A stretch of DNA of 64,000 nt from Neostapfia colusana (GCA_030760725.1 JASWHV010000017.1:5496959-5560958), one strand, 5' to 3'. Numbered from the stretch's first letter, positions 34,294 through 48,300 are shown. Notes: generated from the letters alone by a model not told the origin. Translations and numbers: made by a program.

Positions 34294-36032
34294 TGAAAGT
34301 TACCTAGAGGGGGGGTGAATAGGCTAATAAAACCTGAAACTATTGCAAAGCGGATAAAACTTGAAGGAGTTCGGACTAGTCCGGTCTGACGGGGGACTAG
34401 TCCGGTCTAAGTATAAAATTGCGTTTTAGGTTCCCTTTTAAGTTTGTTTGAGCGGAAGATATATGGTAGTCAAATAATATCACTAATTAGTTGTGAATGA
34501 TTAGATTGCGAGATAGTAGAATAATTCACGGGTATTAACAAAATGAAACCTTAACAAGTAATTCTAGTGAGCGAGTGAAATAGTAAAGGAACTAAGAGAC
34601 ACAATTTATCCCGAGGTTCGATTCCACACAGGAATCTACGTCCTAGTTGAGGAGTCCACCAAGGACCGGGTCTTTTCCAACCTTTCCCTCACCGAGCGAT
34701 CATCAAGATCAAGCCCGGGCTCTTTCACTATCAATCAAATGTGAATACGATACTCTTAGGGGCTGCTCACAACTTGAGTCTTCCTACACCAACCTAGCAG
34801 TTCTAGAAATCAAAGTACAACTGTTAAGAACTCAAATTAACAGTTAGAGTTCAAGAGAATCAAACCGAGAGCTCAAACGTCGATCACCATGTCTTTCCTC
34901 TCACAAAAACCACAATCTCCTCAAGATCCACTTTTAGGAGTCTAGACGGTGAGAAAAGAGACTTAGAAGAGCTCTAGGAATGAGTTTTCAGCGCTTGGGT
35001 TGTTGTTTCTATGATTCTCAGTCGGGGGTCTCCTTTTATAGAAATCCCGGCATTTAGCCGTTACCAAATAAAGTCCGGACTAGTACGGTCCTCACCCCGG
35101 ACTAGTCCGTTCTTGAGGGACCACTCACTTCACAGGTTACCAAATAAAGTTTAGTGACCGTTGGACTCAAACGGTCATAAAATCACGGACTAGTCCGGCC
35201 AAGAGCAGACTAGTCCGATCTCAGTCAGAAACCTTTGTTCCGTATGAGAACGGACTAGTCTGGTAAGGGCGGACTACTCCGGTCCCAATGGCGGACTAGT
35301 CCGGTCTTACTAGACTTAGTCTAAAAACTCTCTAATCTAGGGCTGCGGACTAGTCCAGCCAACTTCAGACTAGTCCGAGCTCACAGAGAAACTTTTGTTC
35401 CGTCCTAATTCGGACTAGTATGAAGGGATCGGACTAGTCTAGCCTATGGAGCGGATTAGTCCGATGACACTCAGAGACTTCTTCTCCGGACCTAAGCGAC
35501 TTAGTCTGCTTAGCGGACTAGTTTGGCCTCTTGGGCGGACTAGTCCGTCCCTCTGAGACTTAGTCTCATATCGGCTCAGACTCACACGACACCAGACTAG
35601 TCCGGTCTTGAACGGACAAGTCCAGACTCACTCAGAGATTCTTTATCCGGTCCAAAACGGAGTAGTCCGGGTTGGAACGGACAAGTCTGGCCCATAGTCC
35701 GGACAAGTCCGGTCTTCCTTTTTCACCCATACCTATGACTACTTCGTCTCACGATTCTAACTTTCTAACTTCAGTTTGAGCTCTCTAATGATTCTTAAGC
35801 ACTCTAAAAGAGAAGACCCTAGACCCTGTACACAACTAGAAAATGTGAGAATTAATAGAAAATTCTATTTTCTACTTTTTCAATTCTTCTTCTTTTCCTT
35901 TTGCTTCTTGAGAGACTCCATATTCATTTCTTTGATAAACACCCGTGCTCATACTCAGTAAAAACTTATTAGTATCTTAATTATCGTCATCAATCAACCA
36001 AAACCCATGGGGATTACCTAGATGCACTTTCA
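34294..36032 (-). mobile_element. Solo LTR of a SIRE/Maximus-like Copia, 1,739 bp
   Basis: On the - strand it starts TGAAAGTGCATCTAGGTAATC and ends CTCTAGGTAACTTTCA, the boundary words of grass SIRE-type Copia LTRs, with perfect 5-bp TSDs CATGC (34289-34293 and 36033-36037). There is no internal coding region, primer site or partner LTR, so recombination between two LTRs probably removed the rest. A TATAAAA box lies on the - strand at 35034-35040. It sits inside LINE ORF1 and so is younger than the LINE. Confidence 0.9.
34372..35730. repeat. Dispersed palindromic CGGACTAGTCCG array in the solo LTR
   Basis: About twenty copies of a 10-14-bp near-palindrome (core GGACTAGTCC, variants ACAAG, ATTAG, ACTAC) lie mainly at 35070-35720 with two at 34372-34412. 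They sit at irregular 20-60-bp spacing, often in pairs with alternating GG/AG first bases. Confidence 0.9.
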
Positions 36033-39000
36033 CATGCAGGTGAAGATAGTTGATCAGGGGATAATTATAAATCGCAAGGAGATTGAACTTTCTGCACAAC
36101 CTAACAAACAAGAGTGCCAAGTGGAAGAGCAGGTGATGAAGATAAGGACACAAATACCTCTTATGCATGTTGTCAGACAAAGTGAGCGTATCCAAGGACA
36201 ACTACAAGCTAAATTTCATGAGATGGCAGATATCTCAACCAAGAAAAGAAATATTGAAGGTATGTCTATGTTTTACTGTGTTATCAAATTTTGATATGGA
36301 TAAATTAGCTCAAGATATGGGTATAAGAATACATATATCTGATTTTGATAAAATAAATATTATTAGAGATTTGGAGGCAGCTAGGACTGCTATATACTCC
36401 AAAAAGGCCTATAATATAAAGGATGATAACAATCCCAGTAAATGCTTAGAAGAATATGATGACAATAGTATTTTAAAGTTGGGATGAATAAATGAAGATG
36501 ACCTAGAAGGGGAACATGATACATAGGAGGTCACAAAAAGAAGAAAGATATAAAAGAGGAGAAAAAATGTTTCTCAAATTAGAAGAAGTAAAAGAACTAC
36601 ACCTTCAATATATAGAAAAGGTTAGGAAATTCTTGGCTCAAAAAAACTACAAAGGAAGATAAACAGTTAAGATGATAGGTCTTTTCTGGAATTGCAGGGG
36701 ACCGATAAAAAAGGATAGTTCAAATTTTTAGAGATATAATACGAGAGAATAATTTTGCTTTTATGTGTGTCCAAGAGATAATACTTAGGGATATTATTGA
36801 TTCTTTGTTTAGAACTATAGACCCAGGACAATATTACCTTTGGCATTGGATTCCGGCCAAAGTTAAATCAGGAGGTTTGCTTACTAGGGTGAACATTAGT
36901 AATTTTGATATTTTGAATAAAATAAATGAGAAATACATATGCCAAATGGAATTATGGGATAAAAGAATGGAGTTAAAATTGAGCTCAGCTAATGTATATG
37001 GAGCTACCCAAGATAGTGATAAAGAACAGTTCTTATTGGAGTTGGCATCTTTTTGCACAAAATCTTCTGGTGCTTATGTAATGGGAGGGGACTTTAATAT
37101 AATAAGGAGTATGAAAGAGAGGAACAAAAAGTTTACACAAAACAGATTTTCTATGTTGTTTAATGATATCATCAACATAAATGAACTGAGAGAAATCAAA
37201 ATTACTGGAGGAAAATTTACATGGTCAAATAATCAGATAAATCCGACATTAGAGGTTCTAGACAGAGTACTTATGTCTAGAGAATGGGAAATAATTTTCC
37301 CCTTAGTAGATATATACAAGAAAACAAGAACTTTGTCTGATCATAATCCTCTAGTTTTGAATACTGAATTGGATAAAGCACCTAAAGTGATTATATTTCA
37401 CTTTGAGTTGGCATGATTAAAAAATGAAGATTTTCTCCCAACAGTGAAAAGAATATGGGAGGAACCAAGGGATAAAGATGTATTGAGCAAAGTTCTGTTT
37501 AAGAGAAAAAATGCAAAATATTCTTTAAGGGATGGGGCCTTGATAAGGCTGGGATTTCAAAAAAGAGGAAGAAAGAAATTATTGAGAACTTGGAGATTCT
37601 AGAATATTTTGAAGAAATAGATAATATAAACAATTGAAAAATGGAGGAGAAAACAAAATTACATACTGAATTGCTCAATATTTTAGAGGAAGAAGAATTA
37701 TACTGGTATAAAAGAAGTCATGAGAAATGGCTTCTAAAAGAAGACAATAATACTGAATATTGTCATAGAATAGCCAATGGCAGGAAAAGGAAAAATATAA
37801 TATTTTCATTAAAAAATGGTGATACAATGATATATGGTGATGCAAATTTACTTACACATGCCACAGAATATTATAAAGGTTTGTTTTGGTAAAGTACCAA
37901 CAAATAATTTTGAGATTGATATGGACCTTTGGAATAATGAGGATAATATATCTGAGGATGATAACAAATATTTAACAAAACCTTTTGAAGAAGAGGAGAT
38001 AAAGCATGCCTTATTCAAAATAGAAAAAAAATAAGGCAACAGGTCGAGATGCCATCCCAATTGAATTTTTTCAAACCTGTTGGGACATAGTGAAAATAGA
38101 TTGTGTAGAACTTTTTCATGAATTAGATAAAGGAAATCTGAACATACAAAGGATAAACTATGGTATTATTACTTTGATACCAAAAGTGAACAATGCTGAA
38201 AGAATTGAACAGTATAGACCAATTTGTCTATTAAATTGTATATATAAATGGTTCACTAAAGTGCTAACACTCAGACTGGAATTAGTGGCTGGAAAAATAA
38301 TTCATAGTATACAAACTGCATTCATTTCAAATAGAAATATTATAAATGGGATCATGATATTGCATGAGATTTTTCATGAATCCATAAGATCTAGAAAAGT
38401 TAGGATTGTTTTGAAATTAGATTTTGAAAAACCATATGATAAAGTAAGTTGGGATTTCTTATTCAAACTATTGGAAATAAGAGGTTTTGATCCCAAATGG
38501 TGCAAATGGATTGAGAATGTAGTAAAAATGGGACCTTAAGTGTCAAGCTAAATAATCATATAGGACCATACTTTCAAAGTTTTAAAGGGGTGAGGCAAGG
38601 AGACCCTTTATCCCCGCTCCTCTTTAATATATTGGCTGACTGTTTAACCAGAATGGTTATGAGGGCTCAAGAAAGAGGGTTGATTAAAGGCTTAGCTGAC
38701 AATTTAATACCAAATGGTATTGCTATACTGCAATATGCAGATGATACTATTGTATGTTTATAAGAAAAAATGGAATATGTTGTCCTTATGAAACTATTGC
38801 TATATTTATTGAGCAAATGTATGGATTAAAAATAAACTTTGATAATAGTGAAGTTCTAGTCATTGGGGGTGATGATATGGTTTCACTGCAGTGTTCACAA
38901 ATCTTTAATTGCCAAATTGGATCTTTCCTATTAAATACCTAGGGTCCCTATAGCTGCAAGTAAACCTCATGTTGCTGACTGGAAGTCATTAGAAGAAAAA

Positions 39001-40293
39001 GTTTTCAAAAAATTAGATGCATGGAAAGGCGGTTCATTGACAATGGCGGGAAGAGTTGTTTAGATAAATTCTTGTCTCTCCAATGTTCGGACATACTATA
39101 TGTCTATTTTCTTATTGCCTAAAACGGTTATTGGAAAAAGAAATATTATCCGGTGAGATGGGAAGTGGTATGTAAAAATAAGAAAAAAGGGGGGCTTGGT
39201 ATCAAAGACTTGAATAAAATGAATATTAGTCTTTTAGTAAAATGGTGGTGGAAACTAGAATCGGAGGAAGGTATTTGGCAAAGATTGGTAGTAACTAAAT
39301 ATTTAAAAAACAAAACTGTGGGCGCTATGGAACATTGTCACCAAGATTCTGCCATATGGAGAGATCTGCTAAAAGTTAAACCCATATAACTAACTGGTAG
39401 AAAATATAAAGTTTGGAATGGTGAAAAAATTAATTTGTGGACCGATGTGTGGCTGGTTAATATTGCTCTTTGTTCAAAATATCCCATACTATTTGATATA
39501 TGTGTTGATAAAAATTTAACTGTTGCTCAATGTGCTCAGGAGGGGTGGAATATACAATTTAAAATTCATATTCCTGTGATTTTTATTAAGCAATGGAGAT
39601 AATTATTTTCTCATCTTGTAAATACAGTGCTAAGTGACGATGATGATAAAGTAATATGGAAGTGGAATAAAATCTAGTTTATTCTCAGTAAAATCTGTTT
39701 ATAATTATCTCACTAGATATGAACAAGATACAAATTATAACCATATTTGGAAGGCAAAGTTACCACCTAAGATTAGAACTTTTACGTGGTTAGTTGAAAA
39801 AGATGCTATTCTTACTAAAGACAATATGATTAGGAAAAAATGGAAGGGAGATCCTCTCTGCTATTTTTTTATGGAACATGAAAACAGAGATCATTTGATG
39901 TTCTCTTGTGTAGTAAGTAAAATGATATGGGAAGTAATAGCTAAATGCTTTGGATGTAACACCAGACCTAGAAATCTTATGCAGTTTTGGTTATGGATTA
40001 AGGTAGCATTACCAAATAAACAACAATTTTATATGTTTGGATTGACAGCTATATTGTGGGCAATCTAGAAAGCAAGAAATAATGTTTGCCTTGAATAGAA
40101 AATGATTAAACATCCTTGTGATATTATCTGTTGCGTTTGTGCTTTTATGCAATATTGGGCAGGTTTATATGCAGGTGATGTGAAACAAATTATCAAGGCG
40201 GGGGCGGACTCGTTGCTGAAGATTGCGATGAAGATTTTGAAAGACCAAAAGAGAGTGGTGCTACCAGCGATTAAGGAATCTCCGGAACAGGAA

Positions 40294-40296
40294 GAT
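40294..40296. repeat. CACTA target duplication GAT
   Basis: GAT precedes the left terminus and is repeated at 55085-55087 after the right terminus. A 3-bp duplication is the rule for CACTA (En/Spm) elements. Confidence 0.85.
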
Positions 40297-40329
40297 CACT
40301 ACAGGAAAACATATTATTTTCGTTGGCCT

Positions 40330-40760
40330 AAAGTAATTTCATAGGCCCTCACGAAAATAAACATAATTTCGTGAGCTAGGACCAAGCTCACGACAATAAA
40401 GTATATTTTCGTGGGTCAGAAAGAAAGCACACGAAAATACAACCTAATTTCGTCAGCCAGAAAGCAAACACACGAAAATACAACATAATTTTGTGGGTCC
40501 GACATGAAGCACACGAAAATATAAACTAATTCCGTGGGCTAGAAAAAAGCACACGAAAATACAAGCTAATTTCGTCAGCCAGAAAGCAAACACACGAAAA
40601 TACAACATAATTTCGTGGGTCCGGAATGAAGCACACAAAAATATAAACTAATTTCGTGGGTCAAAAAAAACACACGAAAATACAATCTAATTTCATCGCT
40701 TAAAAAGCAAGCACATGAGAATACCTTGTAATTTCGTGTGCCTGCATGTAGGCTCACCAA
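40330..40760. repeat. Left subterminal repeats of the CACTA element
   Basis: About fifteen alternating-orientation copies of a CACGAAAATA / TAATTTCGTG word at 15-35-bp spacing. Two segments (near 40420-40500 and 40540-40640) repeat almost the same 120-bp pattern. Confidence 0.9.
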
Positions 40761-40779
40761 AATCGTGGGGCCATACATT

Positions 40780-41110
40780 TGGCCCGATAACCTACTATGC
40801 GCAGTCTTCTCGCCTGCCACCCGAACCGAAGATGTCAAACGCCGCTCCTCTCGGCCCCGCCGCTGCCGCTGCGCCGCTCCCGCCCCCTTGCGCCGGTCGT
40901 CGCCCGCCGCTTGCTCCGCGCCCCCGCCCGGCACTAAGCGCAAGAAATGTCGTACGACTGTTGTGCGACTTCGCTCCTCGGTGAAGATCGTCCACTCGTG
41001 CCCTGGAGCGGAGCAGTTGGCGGCGCAGCAAGCCTGTCGCCTTGGATTGGTCGGTTCGCCTCTCGCTTGATCCGTTCGCCGCCTCTGAATGGAGAAGAGT
41101 CGTGCAACGC
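40780..41110 (+). other. GC-rich cargo-like segment in the CACTA element
   Basis: An abrupt GC-rich island in AT-rich surroundings encodes a frame from ATG 40831 beginning MSNAAPLGPAAAAAPLPPP. It looks like the 5' exon of a grass gene, either captured or left from the element's own gene. I recognise no family. Confidence 0.4.
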
Positions 41111-41720
41111 GCAGCCAATAATCTAGAGCACATCGACATTTTGACCTGCTTCGATCTGGATCGGTTTGAATATTCTAATTTTAGTTGTGTTTGTGTCCAA
41201 TGTGCTGACCATCAACTGGAATATTTTGTAATGCTTATGCAATACCAGTAATTTAGATTCTGCTGCGGATATTAGTGTTACTTTTGTGGCCATTCAAAAT
41301 TTGTGATGGTCTAGTGCTATTTCCTATTGTAAATTTCAATGCCAAATGAATCTTACTGCTCGTACTATAAAATGACCTGCTTGCACTGAAATGAATATGC
41401 AACTTTTCCTTACATAATGTGATGTGATTTTCACACCAAATTATGATGCCTTTCCTTATGGAAGTGACATTTCTTCCTTAGAAATATTAAGGTCTAACCA
41501 TCTAATAAAGTACTACACCTTATAGTTCACGGTCACAACTGAGTATTTTTGGAAGATTGCCTAGCCGCTGCATTGCCCACTGTTTGTAGGGGTTGAATCT
41601 TCAATCATTTTTTTATAAAAACTTCTAATTTTGTTCACTTGGGTGGTGGTGTGATGGGTTGTCATGGATTTTATAAGAATGTAACTGCATTGTCTATACG
41701 TAACACTTACATTTGATCTT

Positions 41721-43148
41721 TGAAAGCATCTAGGCCCCCGTGAGATATGGTTTTGGTGATTAATGACAACCGTTCGTTATCACTAATGAGTTTGTGGATA
41801 CGAGGTTTCACATATATCACATCAACCGTTAATGAACTATCTATTCACACCATCTACTGCTCATTGGATACAAATGGAGACCCCTCAACGATCTATTCTA
41901 AGGGGTCATTCGATATGAAGAACTCATACAAATCTATTCTATCGAAATTGGCAACACAAGAAGCTTACACTTTACCGTAATATCATTTCAAACAAGTGTC
42001 AAAGAGGTCACTCAAGAAGATTCCAAAAGATCAACTCAAAACAACTCGAAGCAAACAAGTTGCATTCACCGGATCATCCGATGTCTTGCAAAATGACTAC
42101 ATCGGTCGAGTTTGAGTTGGCAGAAGAAGAAGACCTCAGATTCCAGTACTCATCGGATCATCCGATGTGAAGGAAGTGGCACATCGGTTGAGTTCACCCG
42201 AAGGTTGATATCTGAGTTATTATGAAGATATACACACCGGTCAAATTCAACAGAGACAATATTTCTGACCCAATTCTGAAGATCAACTCACCGGATCATC
42301 CGATGATAAATTGAAGTAACATCGGTCGATTAAAAGATCCAACGGTTATATCCAACGGTCACATCTGACACGTGACATCAGCTAATTTGGAATTCGACCG
42401 ATGATCATATAAAGGGGTGCATCGGAGGATCCGATGCTAACTGACAAAGTCTGCCCACTTTTCCAACGGCTATCTCGTGTGGGCTGGCTATAAATACCCC
42501 TCCAACCGGCCATTTCGACATGTCTTGATCTCCTGAGCCTCACTACACATTCTCAAGCATTCAAGACCAAGAGCTACCACTTCCACACTTCAAAACCTCT
42601 TGTAATCCAACTATAGGTTATATCTAGCTAGAGAGAAGCTTGTGTGCGTCCATTCTTAGTGATTGGAATCTCTAGACTAGTGAGAGAGAGTGTCTTGGTG
42701 ACTTCTCTCACCTTGTAAACGTTGGAGGAAGAAAAGATCCCTTCGGAGCTTACCAAGGTGTTTGTGGAAGCCCAGAGAATCACCGTTGTACAAGGCTTGA
42801 GCTCCACCTTGCCGGAGAGGGCGAACGGAGAAAGATAGTGGATTCCCTTGTCTTGGTGACTTGGGAGTGGCCATACCCTTTGGTGGGTGCCACAACGTGG
42901 ACGTAGGAAGATTTTTATGATCTTACCGAACCACGGGAAAAATCGTCGTGTCTCCGAGTCTCCGCGGGAGTTTGCCTTTCTCTCATCACCCCTTACTATT
43001 ACGCTTTTACTATTCCGCACTTAACTCTCTTACTTGCGTACTTAGTTTGCATAGGGAATTGGGCTTCAACCATTAAAGTTTTAAATTGCTCTAAAATTTT
43101 TAAAAAAAGCCCAATTCACCTCCCCTCTTGGGCGTTTCGATCCTTACA
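41721..43148 (+). repeat. 5' LTR of the SIRE-type Copia
   Basis: 1,428 bp with TATAAATA at 42489-42496. Several CACCGGATCATCCGATG-type near-palindromes lie at 42067-42440. It lacks 31 bp present in the 3' LTR, lost between two CGG triplets near 42240. Confidence 0.93.
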
Positions 43149-43150
43149 AT

Positions 43151-43162
43151 TGGTATCAGAGC
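43151..43162 (+). other. Primer-binding site of the SIRE-type Copia
   Basis: TGGTATCAGAGC two bases after the 5' LTR, complementary to the initiator-Met tRNA 3' end. Confidence 0.93.
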
Positions 43163-43208
43163 TTGGTTGCTCATTGGATCATTCTAGCTTCACCGCTAGA
43201 GAGCAAAA

Positions 43209-45316
43209 ATGGCCAAGAATGGGGGTTCGGTTCCTACCTTCGAGGGCAAGAATTTTGCTTATTGGAAAGCACGCATGCGCGCTTACCTTGAGGCAATTGC
43301 TCCCGAAGTGTGGGAAGCGACCCATGCGGGGTTTGGAAATCTTGACTATGTTGGAGACCAATTAAAATGGGATGCTAAGGCTAGAAATGCCATATATGAA
43401 TGCATTAGTCAAGATGTTTTTGCTAGGATTGCTAGCAAAGAAAAAGCATGTGAAATTTGGGCATGTCTAGTTGAAATACATGAGGGCTCATCTCGTGTCA
43501 AAGAACTCAAATATCACATGCTTAAATCAAAATATGATGAATTTAAGATGTTTCCTCATGAAAACGTTAATCAAATGTTTTCTCGTTTAAATGTGCTCAT
43601 TGAGGAAATTAACGCACTTGATATTGCTTCTCTTGGCAAGGGACTTATAAATCGCAAGATCCTCATGCTTCTACCCAAGCCCAAGTACAACATTATCAAT
43701 TCAATGCTCCAAAAAGAGTCACTAGACAACATTGAAGTTTCGGAGCTCATTGGAGAAATTCATGCTCATGAAATGAGCGTACTTGGAATGATGGAGGAGT
43801 CATCATCAAAAACCATTGCTCTCAAGGCGTTAACCAAGAAGACAACTCCCAAGAAGAAGAAAGTGGTTGAGCCTAGCTCAAGTGAAGAAGAGCAAGAAAC
43901 AAGCGAAGATGATGATGATGAGCTTGCTTTGATGATGAGAAAATTCTCACGCCTCAACTCTAAGATTGCAAAGAAGGGATACTCTTTTGATCCCAAAAAG
44001 AAAGCCTTCTTGCCAAGAAAAGATGAAAACAAGACGTGCTACAATTGTGGTGATCTAGGCCACATATCATATGACTGCCCAAGACCGGACAAAAGAAAGG
44101 AAATTGGCAAGCATCACAAGCTAGAAGAAAGTGATGATGAAGAGGAGGTCAAGCCCAAGCGCTCCTTTGGAAAGAAGAAATTTGAAAAAGGCAAGAAAAC
44201 CAAGCTCTTTCCAAAGAAAAGAAGAGGGCCTCAAAAGGTCTTCATGTGTGAAGCAAATGAGTGGATCACGGATGAAGAGTCAAGCGACGAAGATAGTGAA
44301 GATGAAGAAAACTTGGCGGGCCTCGCCATCGTCAACAAGAATGACTCCCCTCTTCGTCCACCTCCTATGTGCCTAATGGCGAAAGGTAACTCAAAGGTAT
44401 GTGAAGACTCTAGCGATGATGATGAGGAGCTTTCACCCGATGAATTAGCATCCATGATTAGTGAATATCATGCCATGATAAAAAGGGAAAAGGCTAAGGT
44501 TAAGGCTCTTGAGCTAGCTCGTGCTAAGCTTGAAAGTGCTAACCTCGATTTGCATGACAAGTATGTAACCATACTTAAAGAGCATGACACGCTCAAATTA
44601 AATGTCAAACAAAACGAGGATGAAAATGCTACAATCAAGCTTAAGTATCATGAGCTTGACTTAGCTAACTTAGCACTCTTGGCAAAGCACAAGAGTTGGT
44701 TCAAGAACATGAAGTGCTTAACCGTGCTTATGAAGCTATTGAACTTGAATTGAAAAACACAAAGAAAGAAACCCTTGATGGCAAAATATCATCTGCCACT
44801 AATGTTTTGGATAAGTCTTTGCCTTTGAAAGCAAGCCCTAAGGAGAAGGAGCTAATGGACGAAATTGAAAGTCTTCGCACTAGTGTGGCAAGACTCTCTA
44901 AGGGGGAGGACAAGCACAAGGAAATCCTCTACCAACAAGCGAAAAGCTTCAACAAGAGAGGACTTGGATCCTTCCCGGTACCCAACAAAGGAAAGGTGCC
45001 CTCACCGGAGCTTAGGACAAGCTTCATCAAGGAAGTTGGGTCATATTGCCAACATTGTGAGGTCACCGGACATCACACGAGGGAGTGTCCTCTTCCCAAC
45101 CGTCCTTCTCCCAAATTGCCTCCTAACTACAAATCTACTTTCAATGATTATCACTATCTATTGAGCAAAGTAGGTGGAAAGGTGAAGGCTAGGTTCATCG
45201 GCAAAGACATCAAGGGGATGAAGGGGAAGCTCCCCAAGCAACTTTGGGTTCCAAAATCACTTGTATCACATATACAAGGACCTAAGTTGGCTTGGGTTCC
45301 TAAACTCAAAAACTAA
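43209..45316 (+). pseudogene. SIRE-type gag, frameshifted
   Basis: The first frame (43209-44753) starts MAKNGGSVPTFEGKNFAYW with the UBN2/Copia gag core, an acidic Ser/Glu/Asp region and the zinc knuckle CYNCGDLGHISYDC at about residues 277-290. The coiled-coil continuation (LNRAYEAIELELKN) lies in another frame from about 44696 to 45316, so a small indel near 44680-44700 breaks the protein. The second frame contains a CX2CX4HX4C motif (CQHCEVTGHHTREC, near 45047) and ends with WVPKLKN at a stop. Gag forms the virus-like particle core. A stop at the gag/pol boundary may be normal for this lineage. Confidence 0.88.
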
Positions 45317-45330
45317 TTTCATGTGTGTAG

Positions 45331-48300
45331 GTGAACTACAAAGCCGGAGGAAAGCATTGGGTACTCGATAGTGGGTGCACTCAACATATGACCGGCAATG
45401 ATGGTATGTTCACCTCCATAGAAAACCCCGACAATCATGAACAAGTCACCTTTGGTGATAACTCAAAGGGGAAGGTAATTGGTTTGGGTAAAATTGCTAT
45501 TTCTCATGATTTGTCTATCTCTAATGTGCTTTACGTTAAGTCTCTTAGCTTTAATTTACTTTCTATTGCACAATTATGTGATCTTTGACTAACGTGCACA
45601 TTTGACAAGAATGGTGTTGTGGTGACTAGTGAGTCAAGCAAAGAACTAATATTCAAAGGTTTTCGGCATGGACATCTTTACTTGGTGGACTTCTCCAACA
45701 AGGATGCTAGCTTGACCACTTGTCTTTTCACCAAGACTAGTTTGGGATGGCTATGGCATCGGCGCATTGCTCACATTGGGATGAGCAAGCTCAAGAAGTC
45801 ATTCAAGCTTGGGATGGTGACCGGCGTGAAGGATGTCACATTTGAGAAGAACAAGCCTTGTAGCGCATGTCAAGCCGGGAAGCAAGTCGCCTCACACCAT
45901 CCGTTGAAGACAATGGTGTCAACCTCCAAGCCACTTGAACTACTTCACATGGACCTCTTCGGACCGTCCACGTATCAAAGCCTTGGCGGTAACCTCTATT
46001 GTCTTGTTATTGTTGATGACTACTCTCGCTATGCTTGGACATTGTTCCTAGGCGACAAGGGTGAAACTCCGGAAATCTTCAAGACCTTCGCTAAACGAGC
46101 TCAAAGGGAATTTCAACTTCCCATCATCAAGGTCCGGAGTGACAACGGCACCGAGTTCAAGAACTACAACATTGGGGAGTGGTGTGATCGTGAAGGCGTG
46201 AAGCACGAGTTTTCGGCCACATACACCCCTCAACAAAATGGTGTCGTTGAAAGGAAGAACAAAACTCTCATCACCCTTGCAAGAGCAATGCTTGATGACT
46301 ATGGCACGTCGGAGAAGTTTTGGGCCGAAGCAATCAACACGGCGTGTCATGCCGCAAATAGGGTCTACCTTCATCGACTACTTCAAAAGACCCCATATGA
46401 GCTCCTCATTGGGAGAAAGCCCAACATCTCCTACTTCCGAGTCTTCGGGTGCAAGTGCTACATCTACCGCAAGAAAAGGCTCGGTAAGTTTGAAAGAAGG
46501 TGTGATGTTGGTATCTTTCTTGGTTATGCGTCAAACTCAAAAGCATATCGAGTATTCAACCAAACCTCCGGGTTAGTTGAAGAAAGTTGTGATGTTGAGT
46601 TTGATGAGACTAATGGCTCCCAAGAGGAGAGTTTTGGTCATGATGATATAGATGATGAGCCTCTACGAGAAGCTATGAAGAACATGACCATAGGAGACAT
46701 CAAGCCCGAAGTTGAGGAGAGCCATGATCAAGGGGGAGCCTCAAGTTCCAACATCAACACCTCCATGGCGCCTCAAATTGATGAAGAAGAAGAGAAAAAT
46801 GATCCATTGCCAATGCAAGATTCACATGCCACACAACAACAAGAAGAAGAAGAAGTCCAAGGTCAAGTCCAACCACAAGACGAGCAAGATGCCTCACCAC
46901 CACCAAGTACCTCACAACCTCTTATGAGGCATGGGCGCGTCTCCAAGGCACATCCGATGGATCAAATCATCGGAAGTCCGTCAAGGGGAGTAAGTACTCG
47001 TTCTCGCCATGTTGCTTCATTTTGTGAGCACTACTCTTTTGTTTCGTGTGTAGAACCCACAAATATTGAGGAAGCACTCCAAGATCCCAATTGGGTGATG
47101 GCTATGCAAGAAGAACTCAACAACTTCACCCGCAATAAAGTTTGGGTATTGGAGGAGCGACCTAAGGACAAGAACGTCATCGGAACGAAGTGGGTGTACC
47201 GCAACAAACAAGACGAGAATGGCGTGGTGGTCCGCAACAAGGCAAGGCTTGTGGCCAAGGGTTTTTCACAAGTTGAAGGACTAGATTTTGGAGAGACATT
47301 TGCCCCGGTCGCACGGTTAGAAGCTATTCGTATACTCCTTGCTTTTGCTTCACATCACAATATTATGCTTTATCAAATGGATGTGAAAAGTGCCTTCCTC
47401 AATGGTTATATTAACGAGCTTGTTTTCGTTGAGCAACCTCCCGGGTTTGAAGATCCGAGGAATCCTAACCATGTGTATAGGTTACACAAGGCGCTCTACG
47501 GGCTCAAGCAAGCACCTAGGGCATGGTATGAACGTCTTAGGGATTTCCTAGTCATGCAAGGATTCAAGATTGGGAGGGTGGACACTACACTTTTCACCAA
47601 AGACATCAACGGGGATTTATTTCTTTGTCAAATTTACGTTGATGACATTATTTTTGGCTCAACTAACAAATCTCTTAGTCTTGAGTTTGGCACCATGATG
47701 TCTAGAGAGTTCGAGATGTCAATGATTGGAGAACTCAATTTCTTCCTAGGATTTCAAATCAAGCAACTTCAAGAGGGGACTTTCATCTACCAAGAAAAGT
47801 ACACCAAAGACCTCTTGAAGAAGTTTGAAATGGAAGATTGCAGCTCAAGAAGTACTCCAATGGCAACAAATTGTCATCTCGACGCGGACATGGACGGTAA
47901 ACCTATTGATCAATCTCATTACCGTTCCATGATTGGTTCATTATTATATCTTACCGCATCTAGGCCCGATATCATGTTTAGTGTGTGCTTGTGTGCTCGC
48001 TTTCAAGCGGCACCTAAAGAATCGCATCGTAAGGCTGTCTTTAGGATACTTAGGTATCTCAAGCATACCCCAAGTGTAGGTTTGTGGTACCCCAAGAACG
48101 CTAGTTTTCATCTCTTGGGTTACTCGGATTCGGACTTTGCCGGATGCCGTGTGGATCGCAAGAGTACATCCGGTGGGTGCCACTTACTTGGGCGTTCCCT
48201 AGTATCTTGGTCGAGCAAAAAGCAAAACTCCGTGGCTTTGTCCACCGCGGAGGCAGAGTATATAGCGGCCGGTGCATGTTGTGCCCAAATTCTATATATG

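Larger units (their letters stand above)
32478..36486 (+). pseudogene. LINE ORF1 (gag-like), broken and split by a solo LTR
   Basis: Starts near MDQAHLSLGSG. A Gly/Arg-rich basic stretch lies near 32825-32950, and a double zinc-knuckle-like segment near 33180-33290 (CFRCGSTDNRIQTC, then CARCGRYGHESFQC). A DUF4283-like nucleic-acid-binding region follows (about 33330-33880), then an acidic Asp/Glu/Lys-rich tail. Stops at 32976-32978 and 33450-33452 and other breaks interrupt it. The solo LTR enters at 34294 and the frame resumes after 36037. In plant L1 elements this protein coats the RNA and aids reverse transcription. Confidence 0.75.

Noticed and set aside
34372..35730. CRISPR-like repeat array
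   Set aside because: Repeats are short and degenerate with irregular spacing, lie inside an LTR of a plant genome, and no cas-like gene is present.
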